Assembly: GCF_003151075.1 (NCBI RefSeq)
Contig: NZ_CP029482.1
Coordinates: forward strand, 2,790,001-2,854,000
Direction: 5' to 3'
Length of the DNA stretch: 64,000 nt
Source of the DNA: Pseudomonas sp. 31-12
GTDB lineage: Bacteria; Pseudomonadota; Gammaproteobacteria; Pseudomonadales; Pseudomonadaceae
Position numbers and translations under genes: made by a program. This document shows positions 1-8,867 of the stretch, piece by piece (the stretch's first letter is position 1; each line of letters starts with the position of its first letter). The notes under the pieces are model-generated. The model was not told where the DNA came from, ran no database searches, and was given only the letters and a program-made list of their open reading frames with translations.

Positions 1-1332
1 AGGTTTGAACGCTTGCAGGGCAGGGGCGGCGACGATGCGCCGGGTCAGGCGAATAGCATCAGCCGCAACCCGCAAATCCTCCGGATGGCTCAAATAATTG
101 GGTTGAATCAACGGCGCTTCCTGCGGATCAGTGGAACGAATTTCCACGCGCCCGCGACTCTGCGGCCTCAGATCGCAAACCGACGCCGTAAAAGCAGGAA
201 ACGCATGCAACGGCTCGCCAAACCGCTCCAGCGACAACGGCTGCACGTGGTATTCAAGATTGGCCGACGTCTGCTCCGGCCCCGACCGGGCAAACGCCCC
301 GAGCTGACTCGGCGCCATCGACAGCGGGCCGCTGCGGTCATACAGATAACGTAGGCCCATGCCCATCTTGCCCCACACGCTGCCGGCGATCTGGTTCAAC
401 GTGCGCGCATTTTCCAGTTTGTAGATCAGCCGCAGTTGCAGGTGATCCTGCAAACTACCGCCCACCCCGGGCAGCTCATGGGCCACGCCGATGCCCAGTT
501 TTTCAAGCAGCGGGCGAGGGCCGATCCCGGAGCGTTGCAGGATGCTCGGCGAGCCGACGGAGCCTGCGCACAACACAATTTCCTTGCGTGCCTTAAAGGT
601 TTTCGCCTGACCTTGATAACGCGTACTGACCGCCGAAGCCCGGCCGTTTTCCAGCAGCACGCGGTCCACTTCGACGTCGGTCAGCACGGTGAGATTGACG
701 CGGTTACGGATCGGTTTGAGAAACGCCTTGGCCGCGTTCCAGCGAATCCCGGCCTTCTGATTGACCTGGAAATAGCCGCAGCCTTCGTTATCGCCCTGGT
801 TGAAGTCATCGATGCTGGCAATGCCGGCTTGCGCGGCGGCGCTGCGGAACGCGTCCAGAATCGGCCACGACAGCCGTTGACGCTCGATCCGCCATTCCCC
901 GGCGGCGCCGTGAAATTCCGAGTCGCCGGCAAAATGGTTTTCACTTTTCTTGAACAGCGGCAGGACGTCGTTCCAGCTCCAGCCCGGATTGCCATCGGCG
1001 GCCCAGCTGTCATAGTCGCCGGCCTGGCCGCGCATGTAGATCATGCCGTTGATCGAGGAGCAGCCGCCCAGCACTTTGCCGCGCGGGTAACTCAAGGCGC
1101 GACCTTGCAGGCCGGGTTGCGCTTCGGTCTTGAAGCACCAGTCGGTGCGCGGGTTGCCGATGCAGAACAGGTAACCCACGGGGATGTGAATCCACGCATA
1201 GTTATCGCGGCCGCCGGCTTCGAGCAGCAATACGCGGTGTTGCGGGTTGGCCGACAGCCGATTGGCCAGCAAACACCCGGCCGGCCCGGCGCCGACCACG
1301 ATGTAGTCGAATTCATCAAGGGAAGTCTGCAT
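1..1332 (-). CDS. GMC family FAD-dependent oxidoreductase (choline dehydrogenase-like), C-terminus outside the window
   Basis: The reading frame opens at an ATG at 1332 and runs off the left edge, so only the first 444 codons are present. The N-terminus has the FAD-binding Rossmann motif (YIVVGAGPAGCLLANRL). The GMC signature follows (YPRGKVLGGCSSINGMIYMR, about residues 82-101), and the second signature (GSVGSPSILQRSGIG) lies near residue 260. Family members are about 530-550 aa and oxidise alcohols such as choline, sugars or aliphatic alcohols; the substrate cannot be read from this fragment. It is divergent from the LysR gene at 1466 across 133 bp, so that regulator probably controls it (inference). 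Confidence 0.92.
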   Translation of the reverse strand, partial: MQTSLDEFDYIVVGAGPAGCLLANRLSANPQHRVLLLEAGGRDNYAWIHIPVGYLFCIGNPRTDWCFKTEAQPGLQGRALSYPRGKVLGGCSSINGMIYMRGQAGDYDSWAADGNPGWSWNDVLPLFKKSENHFAGDSEFHGAAGEWRIERQRLSWPILDAFRSAAAQAGIASIDDFNQGDNEGCGYFQVNQKAGIRWNAAKAFLKPIRNRVNLTVLTDVEVDRVLLENGRASAVSTRYQGQAKTFKARKEIVLCAGSVGSPSILQRSGIGPRPLLEKLGIGVAHELPGVGGSLQDHLQLRLIYKLENARTLNQIAGSVWGKMGMGLRYLYDRSGPLSMAPSQLGAFARSGPEQTSANLEYHVQPLSLERFGEPLHAFPAFTASVCDLRPQSRGRVEIRSTDPQEAPLIQPNYLSHPEDLRVAADAIRLTRRIVAAPALQAFKP

Positions 1333-1465
1333 CCCTGACCTCGTATTGTTGTTCTTGTTGTCGGTCATCCTAGTTGTTAGCTTTCGTCAAAAGAATGTTA
1401 GTTTTTGCGCAGCCGCTGTGCGTTTTTAGACAGCACCTCACCCAGCGTAGACCCAAGGACGACTC

Positions 1466-2350
1466 ATGTTCGACTGGAATGACCTGCGGTTTTTTCTCGA
1501 ATTGCAGCGCAGCGGGCGTTTGCTCACCGCCGCCCGCCGTTTGAACACCACGCACGCCACCGTCGCCCGGCACATCGAGGCCATCGAAAAGAGCCTCGGC
1601 ACCGCGCTGTTTGTCCAGCACGCCCAGGGCTACGAACTGACCCCGGCCGGCGAAGCGCTGCTCAAACACGCCGAAGCCATGGAAAACGTCGCGTTGCTGG
1701 CGCAAGAGGAAATCACCCAGTCCACCGCGCCACTGGGCAAAATCCGCGTCGGCGTCACCGAAGGGCTGGGCATCATGTTCCTCGCCAGCCGCATGAACGG
1801 CCTGTTCGAACGCTACCCCGGACTGGAAGTGGAACTGGTGGCGGTGCCGCGCTTCGTCAGCATCCTCAACCGCGAAGCCGAGATCAGCATCCACCTCGAA
1901 CGCCCGGCCGCCGACATGCTGGTCACGCGCAAACTCACCGACTATCGCCTGGCGCTCTACGCCAGCCAGGCCTACCTCGACAAGGCGCCCCCGCTGCACA
2001 GCCGCGAAGACCTCGGCCGGCACGCGTGGATCGGCTACGTCGACGATTTGCTGTTCAGCCAGGAATTGATGTTCCTCAACAGCTTCTGCCGCAACCCGCA
2101 GGTGGTGTTCCACAGCACCAGCGTCATCGCCCAGCAACAAGCGGCGCGCTCGGGATTGGGGATCGCGGTGCTGCCGTGCTACATGGCCAGCGCCGACCCG
2201 GAGCTGGTGCCGCTGTTTCCGGATGAGAGCATTGAGCGCAGCTACTGGATCAGCACGCGGCGGGAGTTGCACAAGTCGGTGAGATTGCGGGTGATGTGGG
2301 ATTACGTAGTGGAGTTGTGTGAGGCGGAGCAGGGGTTGTTGATGGGATAG
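1466..2350 (+). CDS. LysR family transcriptional regulator
   Basis: The protein has 294 aa. An N-terminal winged helix-turn-helix (FDWNDLRFFLELQRSGRLLT, then TAARRLNTTHATVARHIEAI) is followed by a LysR substrate-binding domain from about residue 90. The ATG follows the purine-rich stretch AAGGACGACTC, a good ribosome site. The subgroup resembles regulators that act on a divergent neighbour, here the GMC oxidoreductase gene, and the 133-bp intergenic region would hold the operator. The inducer is unknown. Confidence 0.93.
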   Translation: MFDWNDLRFFLELQRSGRLLTAARRLNTTHATVARHIEAIEKSLGTALFVQHAQGYELTPAGEALLKHAEAMENVALLAQEEITQSTAPLGKIRVGVTEGLGIMFLASRMNGLFERYPGLEVELVAVPRFVSILNREAEISIHLERPAADMLVTRKLTDYRLALYASQAYLDKAPPLHSREDLGRHAWIGYVDDLLFSQELMFLNSFCRNPQVVFHSTSVIAQQQAARSGLGIAVLPCYMASADPELVPLFPDESIERSYWISTRRELHKSVRLRVMWDYVVELCEAEQGLLMG

Positions 2351-2410
2351 CCAGGCAGCCCATCACAACACTCTGATCAGCCAAGCAACGAAGCAACCAA
2401 CACAACCCCT

Positions 2411-2513
2411 GTGGCGAGGGAGCTTGCTCCCGCTGGGTCGCGCAGCGGCCCCGTCTCTCCCGAAAACACAGGGGACTGCTGCGCAGTCCAGCGGGAGCAA
2501 GCTCCCTCGCCAC
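2411..2513. repeat. REPIN (GTGGCGAGGGAGC family)
   Basis: Inverted arms GTGGCGAGGGAGCTTGCTCC (2411 on) and GGAGCAAGCTCCCTCGCCAC (ending 2513) surround a less conserved centre that contains a second inverted segment (GCAGCGG/CTGCTGCGC). Each arm is itself palindromic. The same sequence recurs at 28141, 39492, 43238 and 59191. Confidence 0.9.
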
Positions 2514-2559
2514 GGGTGGGAGAGTGCCAGATACATTTTCCCAATTGCTCACTCACGCC

Positions 2560-2958
2560 TCAGAGTCTGCCGATACTCGTTGTCCTGAAAGCCAACTTAA
2601 CAATGTTGTTGGGATTGCCCTGCCACTTCTGCACGTCGGTCGGGATCGTCTCGTTGCGCACAATACACTTCCATTCCACATCTTTGCCGTCGTCCGCGCC
2701 TGGGAACTCTACCCTGCCGGTCCAGGTAGGGTACGCAACAGGACCGAGCTTCACGGCCTTGGCCGGATCCCAGTCCCCTAACTTCGGATGGTTGCCGACA
2801 ACATAGACGCTGTAGCCCTGCGCCGTGATGCCGTTGTCGCACTGAAAGTTCACTTCGTCTGTTAAGGGCGCCCACACGCCACCTTGGGCCTCGCGGAGCA
2901 TCGGCAGCATCGCCAACAAGCAAAGGCCCAATGGCAACAGGTAACGATTGCGAAACAT
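2560..2958 (-). CDS. secreted stand-alone CBM20 (starch-binding) domain protein
   Basis: The product is about 132 aa. A hydrophobic signal peptide (about residues 5-25) is followed by a single carbohydrate-binding module of family 20. The CBM20 hallmarks are VYVVGNHPKLGDWDPAKAVKLG, YPTWTGRVEFP, VEWKCIVRNE and WQGNPNNIVKL; the tryptophans of these motifs are the usual starch-contact residues. No catalytic domain is attached or encoded nearby, so the role is probably binding of an alpha-glucan outside the cytoplasm (inference). I chose the ATG at 2958, 8 nt after GAGG; an in-frame GTG at 2967 is possible. Confidence 0.82.
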   Translation of the reverse strand: MFRNRYLLPLGLCLLAMLPMLREAQGGVWAPLTDEVNFQCDNGITAQGYSVYVVGNHPKLGDWDPAKAVKLGPVAYPTWTGRVEFPGADDGKDVEWKCIVRNETIPTDVQKWQGNPNNIVKLAFRTTSIGRL

Positions 2959-3160
2959 GATGAACACCTCAATTCACTCCAATGAACGCAGCGTATCCCC
3001 GACCAAACTAAAAATGACCTGTAAGAACTGACAGTTCGTTAGAGCACTTCGCGATAGCTTCCCTCTTTGCTTATCAACCAAGGGCTTGTCCCCACTGGAC
3101 TGCACCGTCTTCTGGAGTTCAATTCGTGGGCAGTGACTCATTTTTTCTGCATGAAGGCCG

Positions 3161-4075
3161 ATGAAGTTCAAACGATTTCAACGGATGCAGTTCATGAACA
3201 AGGCTGTTGCTTTACTGGCGTTCACTGCTCTCATTGCAGGATGCCAATCCATCCTCCTTCCAAGCGGTCTGGACAATAAAGTTTCCCCCGGCTTGCGTTG
3301 CTTTGGTTACTGGGGTCATGAGTCCACCAACGCGCTGGAGGCCGCCTATATCCAGGAACTTAGCAAAAGCGGCGATAGCTTATGCAGATCGATCCTCGGC
3401 AGTCTTTACGAGAATGGCCATGGTGTGCCCCAGGACATACCGAAAGCCAAGGCTATCTATCAGTCCTTGGCCGACGCCGATCCGAGGGCCTATGGCGAAC
3501 TCGGCCGCATGGCGGAAAAAGGCATTGGCGGGCCGCCCAACCTGGTTGAGGCCCGACAGTTTTATCAGCGTGCCGTCGCCAAACCCGGGGCTCCCGACAA
3601 TGAAGTCAAACTGGCTGAGTTCATGGAGTACGGCATAGGTGGCCCCCAGGACTTCCAAGGTGCGCTGAAGCATTACTTGAATTCCGCCGGAGTCATCGAC
3701 AGCGCCTCATGGGAAGGTGTGGCACGGATGCGCGCCAAAGGGCTGCCCCTGACGACTGAACAGCAGCAGCGCTACAACTACGTCTTCGCCAGCCGCGTGC
3801 AGGACGGCGTCAGAAAGAAGAGCGAGGCCATCAAGGAGACCCTGGCGGCGGAGCACACGCCGGTGCCTGCCAGCAAACGTGTGCAAGTACAGCTGGTATA
3901 TACGCCGGGGTCGGTGGTTCCTGCGATCTCGTTGCTGGAAAGTTCGGGTAATAGAGCAATCGACCAAAAGGTAATGCAGGGCTTCAGCGACTATCGATTC
4001 CCCGCCGATCCAATAATGCCCCCGAGCCAGAAGACTTATAAGGCGATTGGTACCCTTAATGGAGAGTTGAAGTGA
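3161..4075 (+). CDS. Sel1/TPR-repeat lipoprotein with a TonB-like C-terminal segment
   Basis: The product has 304 aa, or 293 aa from the ATG at 3194. A signal peptide ends in the lipobox IAGC (about residues 26-29), so the protein is probably lipid-anchored in the envelope. Three Sel1-type repeats follow (LGSLYENGHGVPQDIPKAKA, LGRMAEKGIGGPPNLVEARQ, LAEFMEYGIGGPQDFQGALK), covering about residues 78-175. The end (ISLLESSGNRAIDQKVMQGF) resembles the C-terminal domain of TonB/TolA-type proteins. It is AlgK-like only in having repeats. Its partner is unknown. Confidence 0.8.
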   Translation: MKFKRFQRMQFMNKAVALLAFTALIAGCQSILLPSGLDNKVSPGLRCFGYWGHESTNALEAAYIQELSKSGDSLCRSILGSLYENGHGVPQDIPKAKAIYQSLADADPRAYGELGRMAEKGIGGPPNLVEARQFYQRAVAKPGAPDNEVKLAEFMEYGIGGPQDFQGALKHYLNSAGVIDSASWEGVARMRAKGLPLTTEQQQRYNYVFASRVQDGVRKKSEAIKETLAAEHTPVPASKRVQVQLVYTPGSVVPAISLLESSGNRAIDQKVMQGFSDYRFPADPIMPPSQKTYKAIGTLNGELK

Positions 4076-4233
4076 CAGGCTCCAGCCAACACCGCTGAGT
4101 TACTCGCAATGACGAGGCGGGTCGAGTGAAGGCGGGGCAGGGTGGTTGCCGGAATTGCACTTGGCGTCCAATCTTAGGCGTGACGACAAGGAGCGTTATC
4201 CGACACTCCGTCGCGAAACAGGGAGCTTGCAAC

Positions 4234-4449
4234 ATGAGCGAAGAGACAAAAGTGAAAGGCCCGGCGTCGTACTTCCCGTCCATCGAGAAAAAGTACGGCC
4301 AGCCGATCAGCCATTGGCTGGATCTGCTTGGGACAGTGAGTGGCAAGAAGCATATGGAAATGGTGGCTTGGCTGAAGGATGAGCACGGTATGGGGCATGG
4401 CCATGCCAATGCGTTGGTGGCGCATTATTTGGCGAGTGCTAAAAAGTGA
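4234..4449 (+). CDS. DUF4287 domain-containing protein
   Basis: This small acidic/histidine-rich protein has 71 aa. It fits DUF4287: a start of the type SYFPSIEKKYGQPISHWLDL, then a helical HMEMVAWLKDEHGMGHGHAN segment. GGGAG at 4221-4225 lies 8 nt before the ATG and fixes the start; a longer frame from 4126 has no ribosome site. Function is unknown for the family. It stands alone between the Sel1 lipoprotein and a REPIN. Confidence 0.85.
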   Translation: MSEETKVKGPASYFPSIEKKYGQPISHWLDLLGTVSGKKHMEMVAWLKDEHGMGHGHANALVAHYLASAKK

Positions 4450-4510
4450 GGCAGCTGTTAACGGCTGGCTAAGTTGTATGGCAATGACTTCAAGGCTGGA
4501 TGTGCCACCG

Positions 4511-4607
4511 CCATCGCGAGCAGGCTCGCTCCCACATTGGTTCGGTGTCGTTCGCGAGTGTTGTGGTCGACACCGGCCCCTGTGGGAGTGAGCCTGCTCG
4601 CGATGGC
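4511..4607. repeat. REPIN (CTGTGGGAGCGAGCCTGC family)
   Basis: The arm CCATCGCGAGCAGGCTCGCT (from 4511) is inverted relative to GTGGGAGTGAGCCTGCTCGC (ending about 4606). It belongs to the second REP family of the window and lies between the convergent DUF4287 and sensor-kinase genes. Confidence 0.9.
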
Positions 4608-4666
4608 GTCGGATCTGACACACCGCATTCAGGCGAGGATTACTCGCTCGGCGGTATCGGGATCAC

Positions 4667-6085
4667 TCAAGCACTCGGCGGCAACTCGCGGGTGGTGCGC
4701 TGCAGCGGATCGCGGGGCTGGCTGTCGGGAATGGACAGCGTCGCGCACAACCCACCTTCGGGGCGGTTGGCCAGCGTGATGTGTCCGCCCATCCGCGTTG
4801 CGATGGTGTTGACGATGGTCAGGCCCAGACCCGCTCCATGGGCATTCCCTCGGCTGTAAAAACGTTCGAACAACCGCGCGCGATCCGCTTCGTCGATGCC
4901 GGGCCCCTGATCCTCGACGCTCAACGAATAGAAACCGTCCGCCTGACTCAACTGCACCGTGATAACGCCATGTGCGGGAGAAAAGTTGGCTGCGTTGCTG
5001 ATCAGGTTGTTGAGGGCGATGTCGATGGCGGCGGCGTCGGCCACCACTTCAAAAGGGCGATCCGTAACGTCGAAGGCCAGCTCAAGGTTTTTGCTCAGCA
5101 ACCAGGGCGTCAGTTGCACGAGGCTGTCGCGCACGGTGGCGGCCAGGTCGATGCGCTGCAACACCGGGTCCATGCCTTTGGGTTCGAGGCGGGCCATGGT
5201 CAGCAGTTGATTGACCAGCCGGCTGGTGCGGTCGACACCGGCGATCAGGAATTCCAGTGATTCACGGCGTTCCTGTTCAGTGCCGGCCTCCAGCAGGTTT
5301 TGCGCATGCACACGCAGCACGGCCAGCGGGGTGCGCATTTCATGGGCGGCGTCGGCGATGAAGCGCCGTTCGCGGCCCAGCACTTCCTGAATCTGCGCGA
5401 GCATGCGGTTGAGCGCCGCTTGCATCGGCTCCAGTTCACTGGGCAACGGCGTCAGTTGCAGCGGCTCCAGCGAACCGCTGTGCCGCGCGCGCAAGGTCGC
5501 CGCCATGTCTTCCAGTGGCTTGAGGCCCCAGCCGATGGCCATCCAGATCATCGCTGCCAGAATCAGGCTGCCCAGCACATTGGGCCACAAGGTGTGCCGC
5601 ACGATCCGGTCCACCAGGTCCGAACGCACGTCGTCCCGTTCGCCCACCCAGATTCTCAGGTCGTTCTGTTTGTCTTCCAGCAGGAACGCGCGCCAGTCGC
5701 GGTTGTTCAGGTCCACCACGTCGCTGAAACCGGGTTTGGTCGGCGGCGCGTTGAAGGAGGGCGCGCTGGCGGTGTGCACCAGCACTTCACCGTTGCGGTT
5801 CCACACCTGAAAGGCCATTTTGGATTCGTAGGGATGGCCGTCAACCCGAGGCTCCGCTTCGCCCAGCGCCTTGTTGAAGGCCTGATACAGATCGGCGTGT
5901 TCCTTGCTGGCCATCGGCATGCGCATCACGCCCTGCAACAGCCGGGCGTTTTGCGCGAGTTGCGCATCGTAGACTTCGGCGATTTCGTGGTTGCTGTCGT
6001 GCAGGTTGAACAGACTGATCACCGCCACCCCCACCAGCATCAGGCCAATGATCAACGTGAGGGTGCGGCGCCGGATCGACGTCAT
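4667..6085 (-). CDS. sensor histidine kinase of the operon two-component system
   Basis: The protein has 472 aa and the QseC/PmrB/TctE layout. A first membrane segment is at about residues 9-27, a periplasmic sensor region runs to about 165, a second membrane segment is at about 170-190, and a HAMP linker follows. The phospho-acceptor box ADAAHEMRTPLAVL places the phosphorylated His at residue 248. The ATPase domain has the N box (NNLISNAANFS), G1 (VEDQGPGID), F box (LFERFYSRG) and G2 (GAGLGLTIV). Its ATG overlaps the TGA of the response-regulator gene, so the two are coupled. It is the last gene of a seven-gene operon that starts at 11012. Confidence 0.93.
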   Translation of the reverse strand: MTSIRRRTLTLIIGLMLVGVAVISLFNLHDSNHEIAEVYDAQLAQNARLLQGVMRMPMASKEHADLYQAFNKALGEAEPRVDGHPYESKMAFQVWNRNGEVLVHTASAPSFNAPPTKPGFSDVVDLNNRDWRAFLLEDKQNDLRIWVGERDDVRSDLVDRIVRHTLWPNVLGSLILAAMIWMAIGWGLKPLEDMAATLRARHSGSLEPLQLTPLPSELEPMQAALNRMLAQIQEVLGRERRFIADAAHEMRTPLAVLRVHAQNLLEAGTEQERRESLEFLIAGVDRTSRLVNQLLTMARLEPKGMDPVLQRIDLAATVRDSLVQLTPWLLSKNLELAFDVTDRPFEVVADAAAIDIALNNLISNAANFSPAHGVITVQLSQADGFYSLSVEDQGPGIDEADRARLFERFYSRGNAHGAGLGLTIVNTIATRMGGHITLANRPEGGLCATLSIPDSQPRDPLQRTTRELPPSA

Positions 6086-6744
6086 CGACGCTCCTCCACC
6101 AGGTAACCGACACCGCGAATGGTGCGGATCAGGTCGGTGGAGAATTTTTTGCGCAGGTGATGAATGTGCACTTCGAGGGTGTTGCTTTCGGCTTCTTCGT
6201 TCCAGCCATACAGCAACTGCATCAGGTGATCGCGGGTCATGACCCGGCCCGGCGGCGAAAGTAATTCGTGGAGCAACTGATATTCCTTGGGCGTCAGCGC
6301 CACTGGCTCGCCCTGATAACTGACTTGCTGGGTGCCGGGGTTCAGGCTGATGCCAGCGTGTTCGATCAGCACCTGGGCGCGGCCGGCACTGCGACGCAAC
6401 AAGGCCCGCAAGCGAGCCTTCAGTTCCGCCAGATCAAACGGCTTGATCAGGTAATCGTCGGCCCCGGCATCCAGTCCGGCAATGCGGTCTTCGGTCGCGT
6501 CCCGCGCGGTGAGAATCAGCACCGGCAGGTTGGAACCGCTGTCGCGCAAGCGCCGCAGCACTTCCAGCCCGTCCATGCGCGGCAGACCGAGGTCGAGCAC
6601 CGCCAGGTCAAAGGTTTCACTGAGCAGCGCATGCAAGGCGCTGGCGCCGTCCTTTAGCCAGTCGACGGTGTAGCCTTCGCGGCCGAGGGCCTGATGGATG
6701 CCCTCGCCGAGCGCAACGTCGTCCTCAATCAGTAATAAGCGCAC
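6082..6744 (-). CDS. OmpR-family response regulator (QseB/PmrA-like)
   Basis: The protein has 220 aa. The receiver domain has acidic residues in LLIEDD, the phospho-acceptor D51 (VLDLGLP) and the conserved Lys in YLIKPF. It is followed by a winged-helix DNA-binding domain with LTPKEYQLL and VHIHHLRKKF. It is cotranscribed with the kinase (4-bp overlap) and with the biosynthetic-type genes upstream. QseB/PmrA regulators bind direct repeats of CTTAAG-like hexamers spaced by 5 bp. Two such arrangements occur in the promoter of this operon (11060-11119), which suggests autoregulation. Confidence 0.93.
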   Translation of the reverse strand: MRLLLIEDDVALGEGIHQALGREGYTVDWLKDGASALHALLSETFDLAVLDLGLPRMDGLEVLRRLRDSGSNLPVLILTARDATEDRIAGLDAGADDYLIKPFDLAELKARLRALLRRSAGRAQVLIEHAGISLNPGTQQVSYQGEPVALTPKEYQLLHELLSPPGRVMTRDHLMQLLYGWNEEAESNTLEVHIHHLRKKFSTDLIRTIRGVGYLVEERR

Positions 6745-6755
6745 ACGGACTCCTG

Positions 6756-7400
6756 TCAGTTAAGTTTCTTGTTCACGTCCACCAGCAACGTTTCGATCTC
6801 TTTGCGTCGCCCGGCGTCGGCGAGTTCCCGGCCTGGTCTTGGGGCGGCTTGCAGGGCCTTTTTCAATGCGGCCTGCGCTTCGTTGTAGCGTTTTTGACGG
6901 TAGAGGTGATCGCCCCAGAAGTACAGACTATCGATGCCCTCCGGGTTGAGTTGCAAGGCCTGTTTGAGTAACTGTTCGGCCTTGTCCGAGTCGCCGAAAC
7001 CGATCGGCCAGCCGGGGACGCGGTCATACAACGCGCCGAGGCTGGTGTAGGCCGAGCCTTGCAGGGCTTTGGGGTCCAGCGTCATGGCTTTTTCCAGATC
7101 GGCTTTCGCCGCTTTCACCTTGCTCAGCGCACCGAGTCCACCCTGCGCACCGGCCCAACTGCTGCTGACGATACCGGACCAGATCCACGCTTCCGCCACC
7201 GATTGGCGTTCCTGAGTGAACGCGGAGGCCTGGGCCGCCAGCTTCTCGAAGGCGGCGGTGCGTTGCGCTTCCGGGACTTCGTATTGAATGTGCGCCCAGC
7301 TTTGCTGGATGCCCTGAAGGCGTTGCTGGTCGGCGGGTTCCAGTGCCCAGACGCTTTGGCTCAGGGCCCCCAGCAGCAGGCACGCGATGATTTTTTTCAT
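6756..7400 (-). CDS. exported TPR-repeat protein
   Basis: The product has 214 aa. A cleavable signal peptide (KKIIACLLLGALSQSVWA) is followed by a helical protein with TPR-like units in the second half (PKALQGSAYTSLGALYDRVP, LLKQALQLNPEGIDSLYFWG, YNEAQAALKKALQAAP). It is probably periplasmic. The start codon overlaps the end of the SDR gene by 4 bp, and the response-regulator gene begins 11 bp downstream. Its place between enzyme genes and sensor genes suggests an envelope helper for the sensing or transport step (inference). Confidence 0.85.
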   Translation of the reverse strand: MKKIIACLLLGALSQSVWALEPADQQRLQGIQQSWAHIQYEVPEAQRTAAFEKLAAQASAFTQERQSVAEAWIWSGIVSSSWAGAQGGLGALSKVKAAKADLEKAMTLDPKALQGSAYTSLGALYDRVPGWPIGFGDSDKAEQLLKQALQLNPEGIDSLYFWGDHLYRQKRYNEAQAALKKALQAAPRPGRELADAGRRKEIETLLVDVNKKLN

Positions 7401-8206
7401 GGTTTGAGGTTCTCGTTGTCAGGCTTTTGACTCAGGCGACGGATCAGCGGCAATTGCTTGCGCAAGCCCCGGTCCACCAGATTGGGCAGCAAGCTGTTCA
7501 GGCGCACGAAAAAGCGCTCCGGCCAGCCCAGGTACAAGTCGCGGCGGTCACCGGCAATCGCATGCATCACCGCAGCGGCGACGGTTTGCGGATCATCGAC
7601 GTTGGCCTTGAGCGCATCGTTCAACGCCTGCGCGGCCGGGCTGTTCATGCTGGTGCGGGTGGCGCGTGGGGCGACGTAGAGCACGCTGACCCGGGTGTCC
7701 GCCAGCTCCCGGCGCAAGGCTTCGGAAAACCCGCGCAAGGCAAACTTGGTGGCGCAATAACTGGCGTAACCGGGGTAGCCGATGGAGCCGTAAGTCGAGC
7801 CGACGTTCACCACCATCGCGCTCTCGGCTTGCTTGAGCAGCGGCAGCAGGGTTTTGGTCAGGCAGATCGGCGCGCTGATGTTCACCGCCAGCATCGCGTG
7901 GACGTCGCTGTCCTCCAGCTGTTCGAGCATGGCGAAGTGATTGACCCCGGCGGCGTTGATCAGCAGGTTGACTCCGCCAATCGCTTCGGCCGCGCTCAGC
8001 ACCTTGCGCCGGTCGGACAGCACGGTCAGGTCCGCACCGATCCAGCACAGGTGTTGCGGATAGCGCTCAAGCAAAGGCAGCAGCGGTTCCTGGTGCCGCG
8101 CCACCGCCAGCACCCGGGCGCCACTGGCACACAGCGCGGTCGCGATCGCCAGGCCGATGCCGCCGCTGGCGCCGGTCAGCACCACGCGAGCTTCATGCAA
8201 CTTCAT
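7397..8206 (-). CDS. short-chain dehydrogenase/reductase
   Basis: The product has 269 aa. The N-terminal NAD(P) motif is TGASGGIGLA, the NAG equivalent is INAAGVNH, and the catalytic Ser-Tyr-Lys is seen in VGSTYGSIGYPGYASYCATK (YCATK). I chose the ATG at 8206 because GGGGAGG lies 6 nt upstream; an in-frame GTG at 8224 lies before that site. The gene overlaps the end of the diiron-protein gene by 14 bp. It probably reduces or oxidises a carbonyl intermediate of the pathway encoded by this operon; the substrate is unknown. Confidence 0.92.
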   Translation of the reverse strand: MKLHEARVVLTGASGGIGLAIATALCASGARVLAVARHQEPLLPLLERYPQHLCWIGADLTVLSDRRKVLSAAEAIGGVNLLINAAGVNHFAMLEQLEDSDVHAMLAVNISAPICLTKTLLPLLKQAESAMVVNVGSTYGSIGYPGYASYCATKFALRGFSEALRRELADTRVSVLYVAPRATRTSMNSPAAQALNDALKANVDDPQTVAAAVMHAIAGDRRDLYLGWPERFFVRLNSLLPNLVDRGLRKQLPLIRRLSQKPDNENLKP

Positions 8207-8867
8207 GCAGGGCCTCCCCGTCACGCGGCAAGCCGCGGAACATGTCGGTGTAAAGCCTGTACACCACTTTGGAAGCGTGAATCACCGCCGCCTGGTCCGC
8301 CGGATCGTCAAGGGTGTTCATCAACCGGCGATAGGTTTGCATGTGCTCGATGTCCAGCGAGCCATGGGAACTCAGGTAGCTGAAGGCGTTTTCCGGCAAC
8401 GCCAGACGCTCGCGAATGCTGCCGGCTGCGTGGGTGGCCAGGGCAATGCTGGTGCCTTCCAGCACGTTGACCATGCCGAACAGACCGACCGGGTTATCGC
8501 GAGCAATCAGGTCGTAGAGGTAGCTGACCATCAATTCAATCGGCAGGCTCGGACGACCGTCGCGCACGGCAATGCGGTCGCCGCCGCAGGCTTCGATATC
8601 GTCCAGCACCCACTGCTCGTGACCGTATTCCTCCTCGATGTACTCGCACACCGCTTTACGCAGCCATTCCAGGCGCGACGGCAATTTCGCCCCGCACGCC
8701 ATCATCAACGGCACCGTGTGGCGCACGTGGTAATAGGCTTGCGCCAGGAAAGCCCGGTAGCTTTCGAGGCTGACCTTGCCCTCAAGGGCATCGCGGATGA
8801 CCGGCAGGTTGAACAGTTCATGGCGTTCGTGTTGCGTGGCTTCTTGCAGCGTGTCGAAAAAACTCAT
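8193..8867 (-). CDS. heme-oxygenase-like diiron protein (TenA/PqqC-fold, HDO type)
   Basis: The product has 224 aa, all-helical, of the TenA/PqqC-like superfamily often annotated as iron-containing redox enzyme. Candidate metal ligands of heme-oxygenase-like diiron oxidases are present: E79/E80 and H83 in YIEEEYGHEQW, E137 in NVLEGTS, and H168, D172 and H175 in SSHGSLDIEH. This pattern points to an O2-using oxidase rather than thiaminase TenA. Known HDO enzymes include UndA (fatty-acid decarboxylase), BesC and SznF. Next to an acyl-activating ligase, an acyl or fatty substrate is plausible (inference). It overlaps the upstream ligase gene by 4 bp. Confidence 0.85.
   Translation of the reverse strand: MSFFDTLQEATQHERHELFNLPVIRDALEGKVSLESYRAFLAQAYYHVRHTVPLMMACGAKLPSRLEWLRKAVCEYIEEEYGHEQWVLDDIEACGGDRIAVRDGRPSLPIELMVSYLYDLIARDNPVGLFGMVNVLEGTSIALATHAAGSIRERLALPENAFSYLSSHGSLDIEHMQTYRRLMNTLDDPADQAAVIHASKVVYRLYTDMFRGLPRDGEALHEVA

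Noticed and set aside
2411..2806. Plus-strand frame running from the REPIN across the CBM20 gene
   Set aside because: Translated REP sequence followed by an antisense reading of the CBM20 gene.
8193..8867. Thiaminase II / TenA regulator or UndA
   Set aside because: The complete diiron ligand set argues against thiaminase TenA, and the sequence differs clearly from UndA as I remember it, so only the HDO superfamily is claimed.
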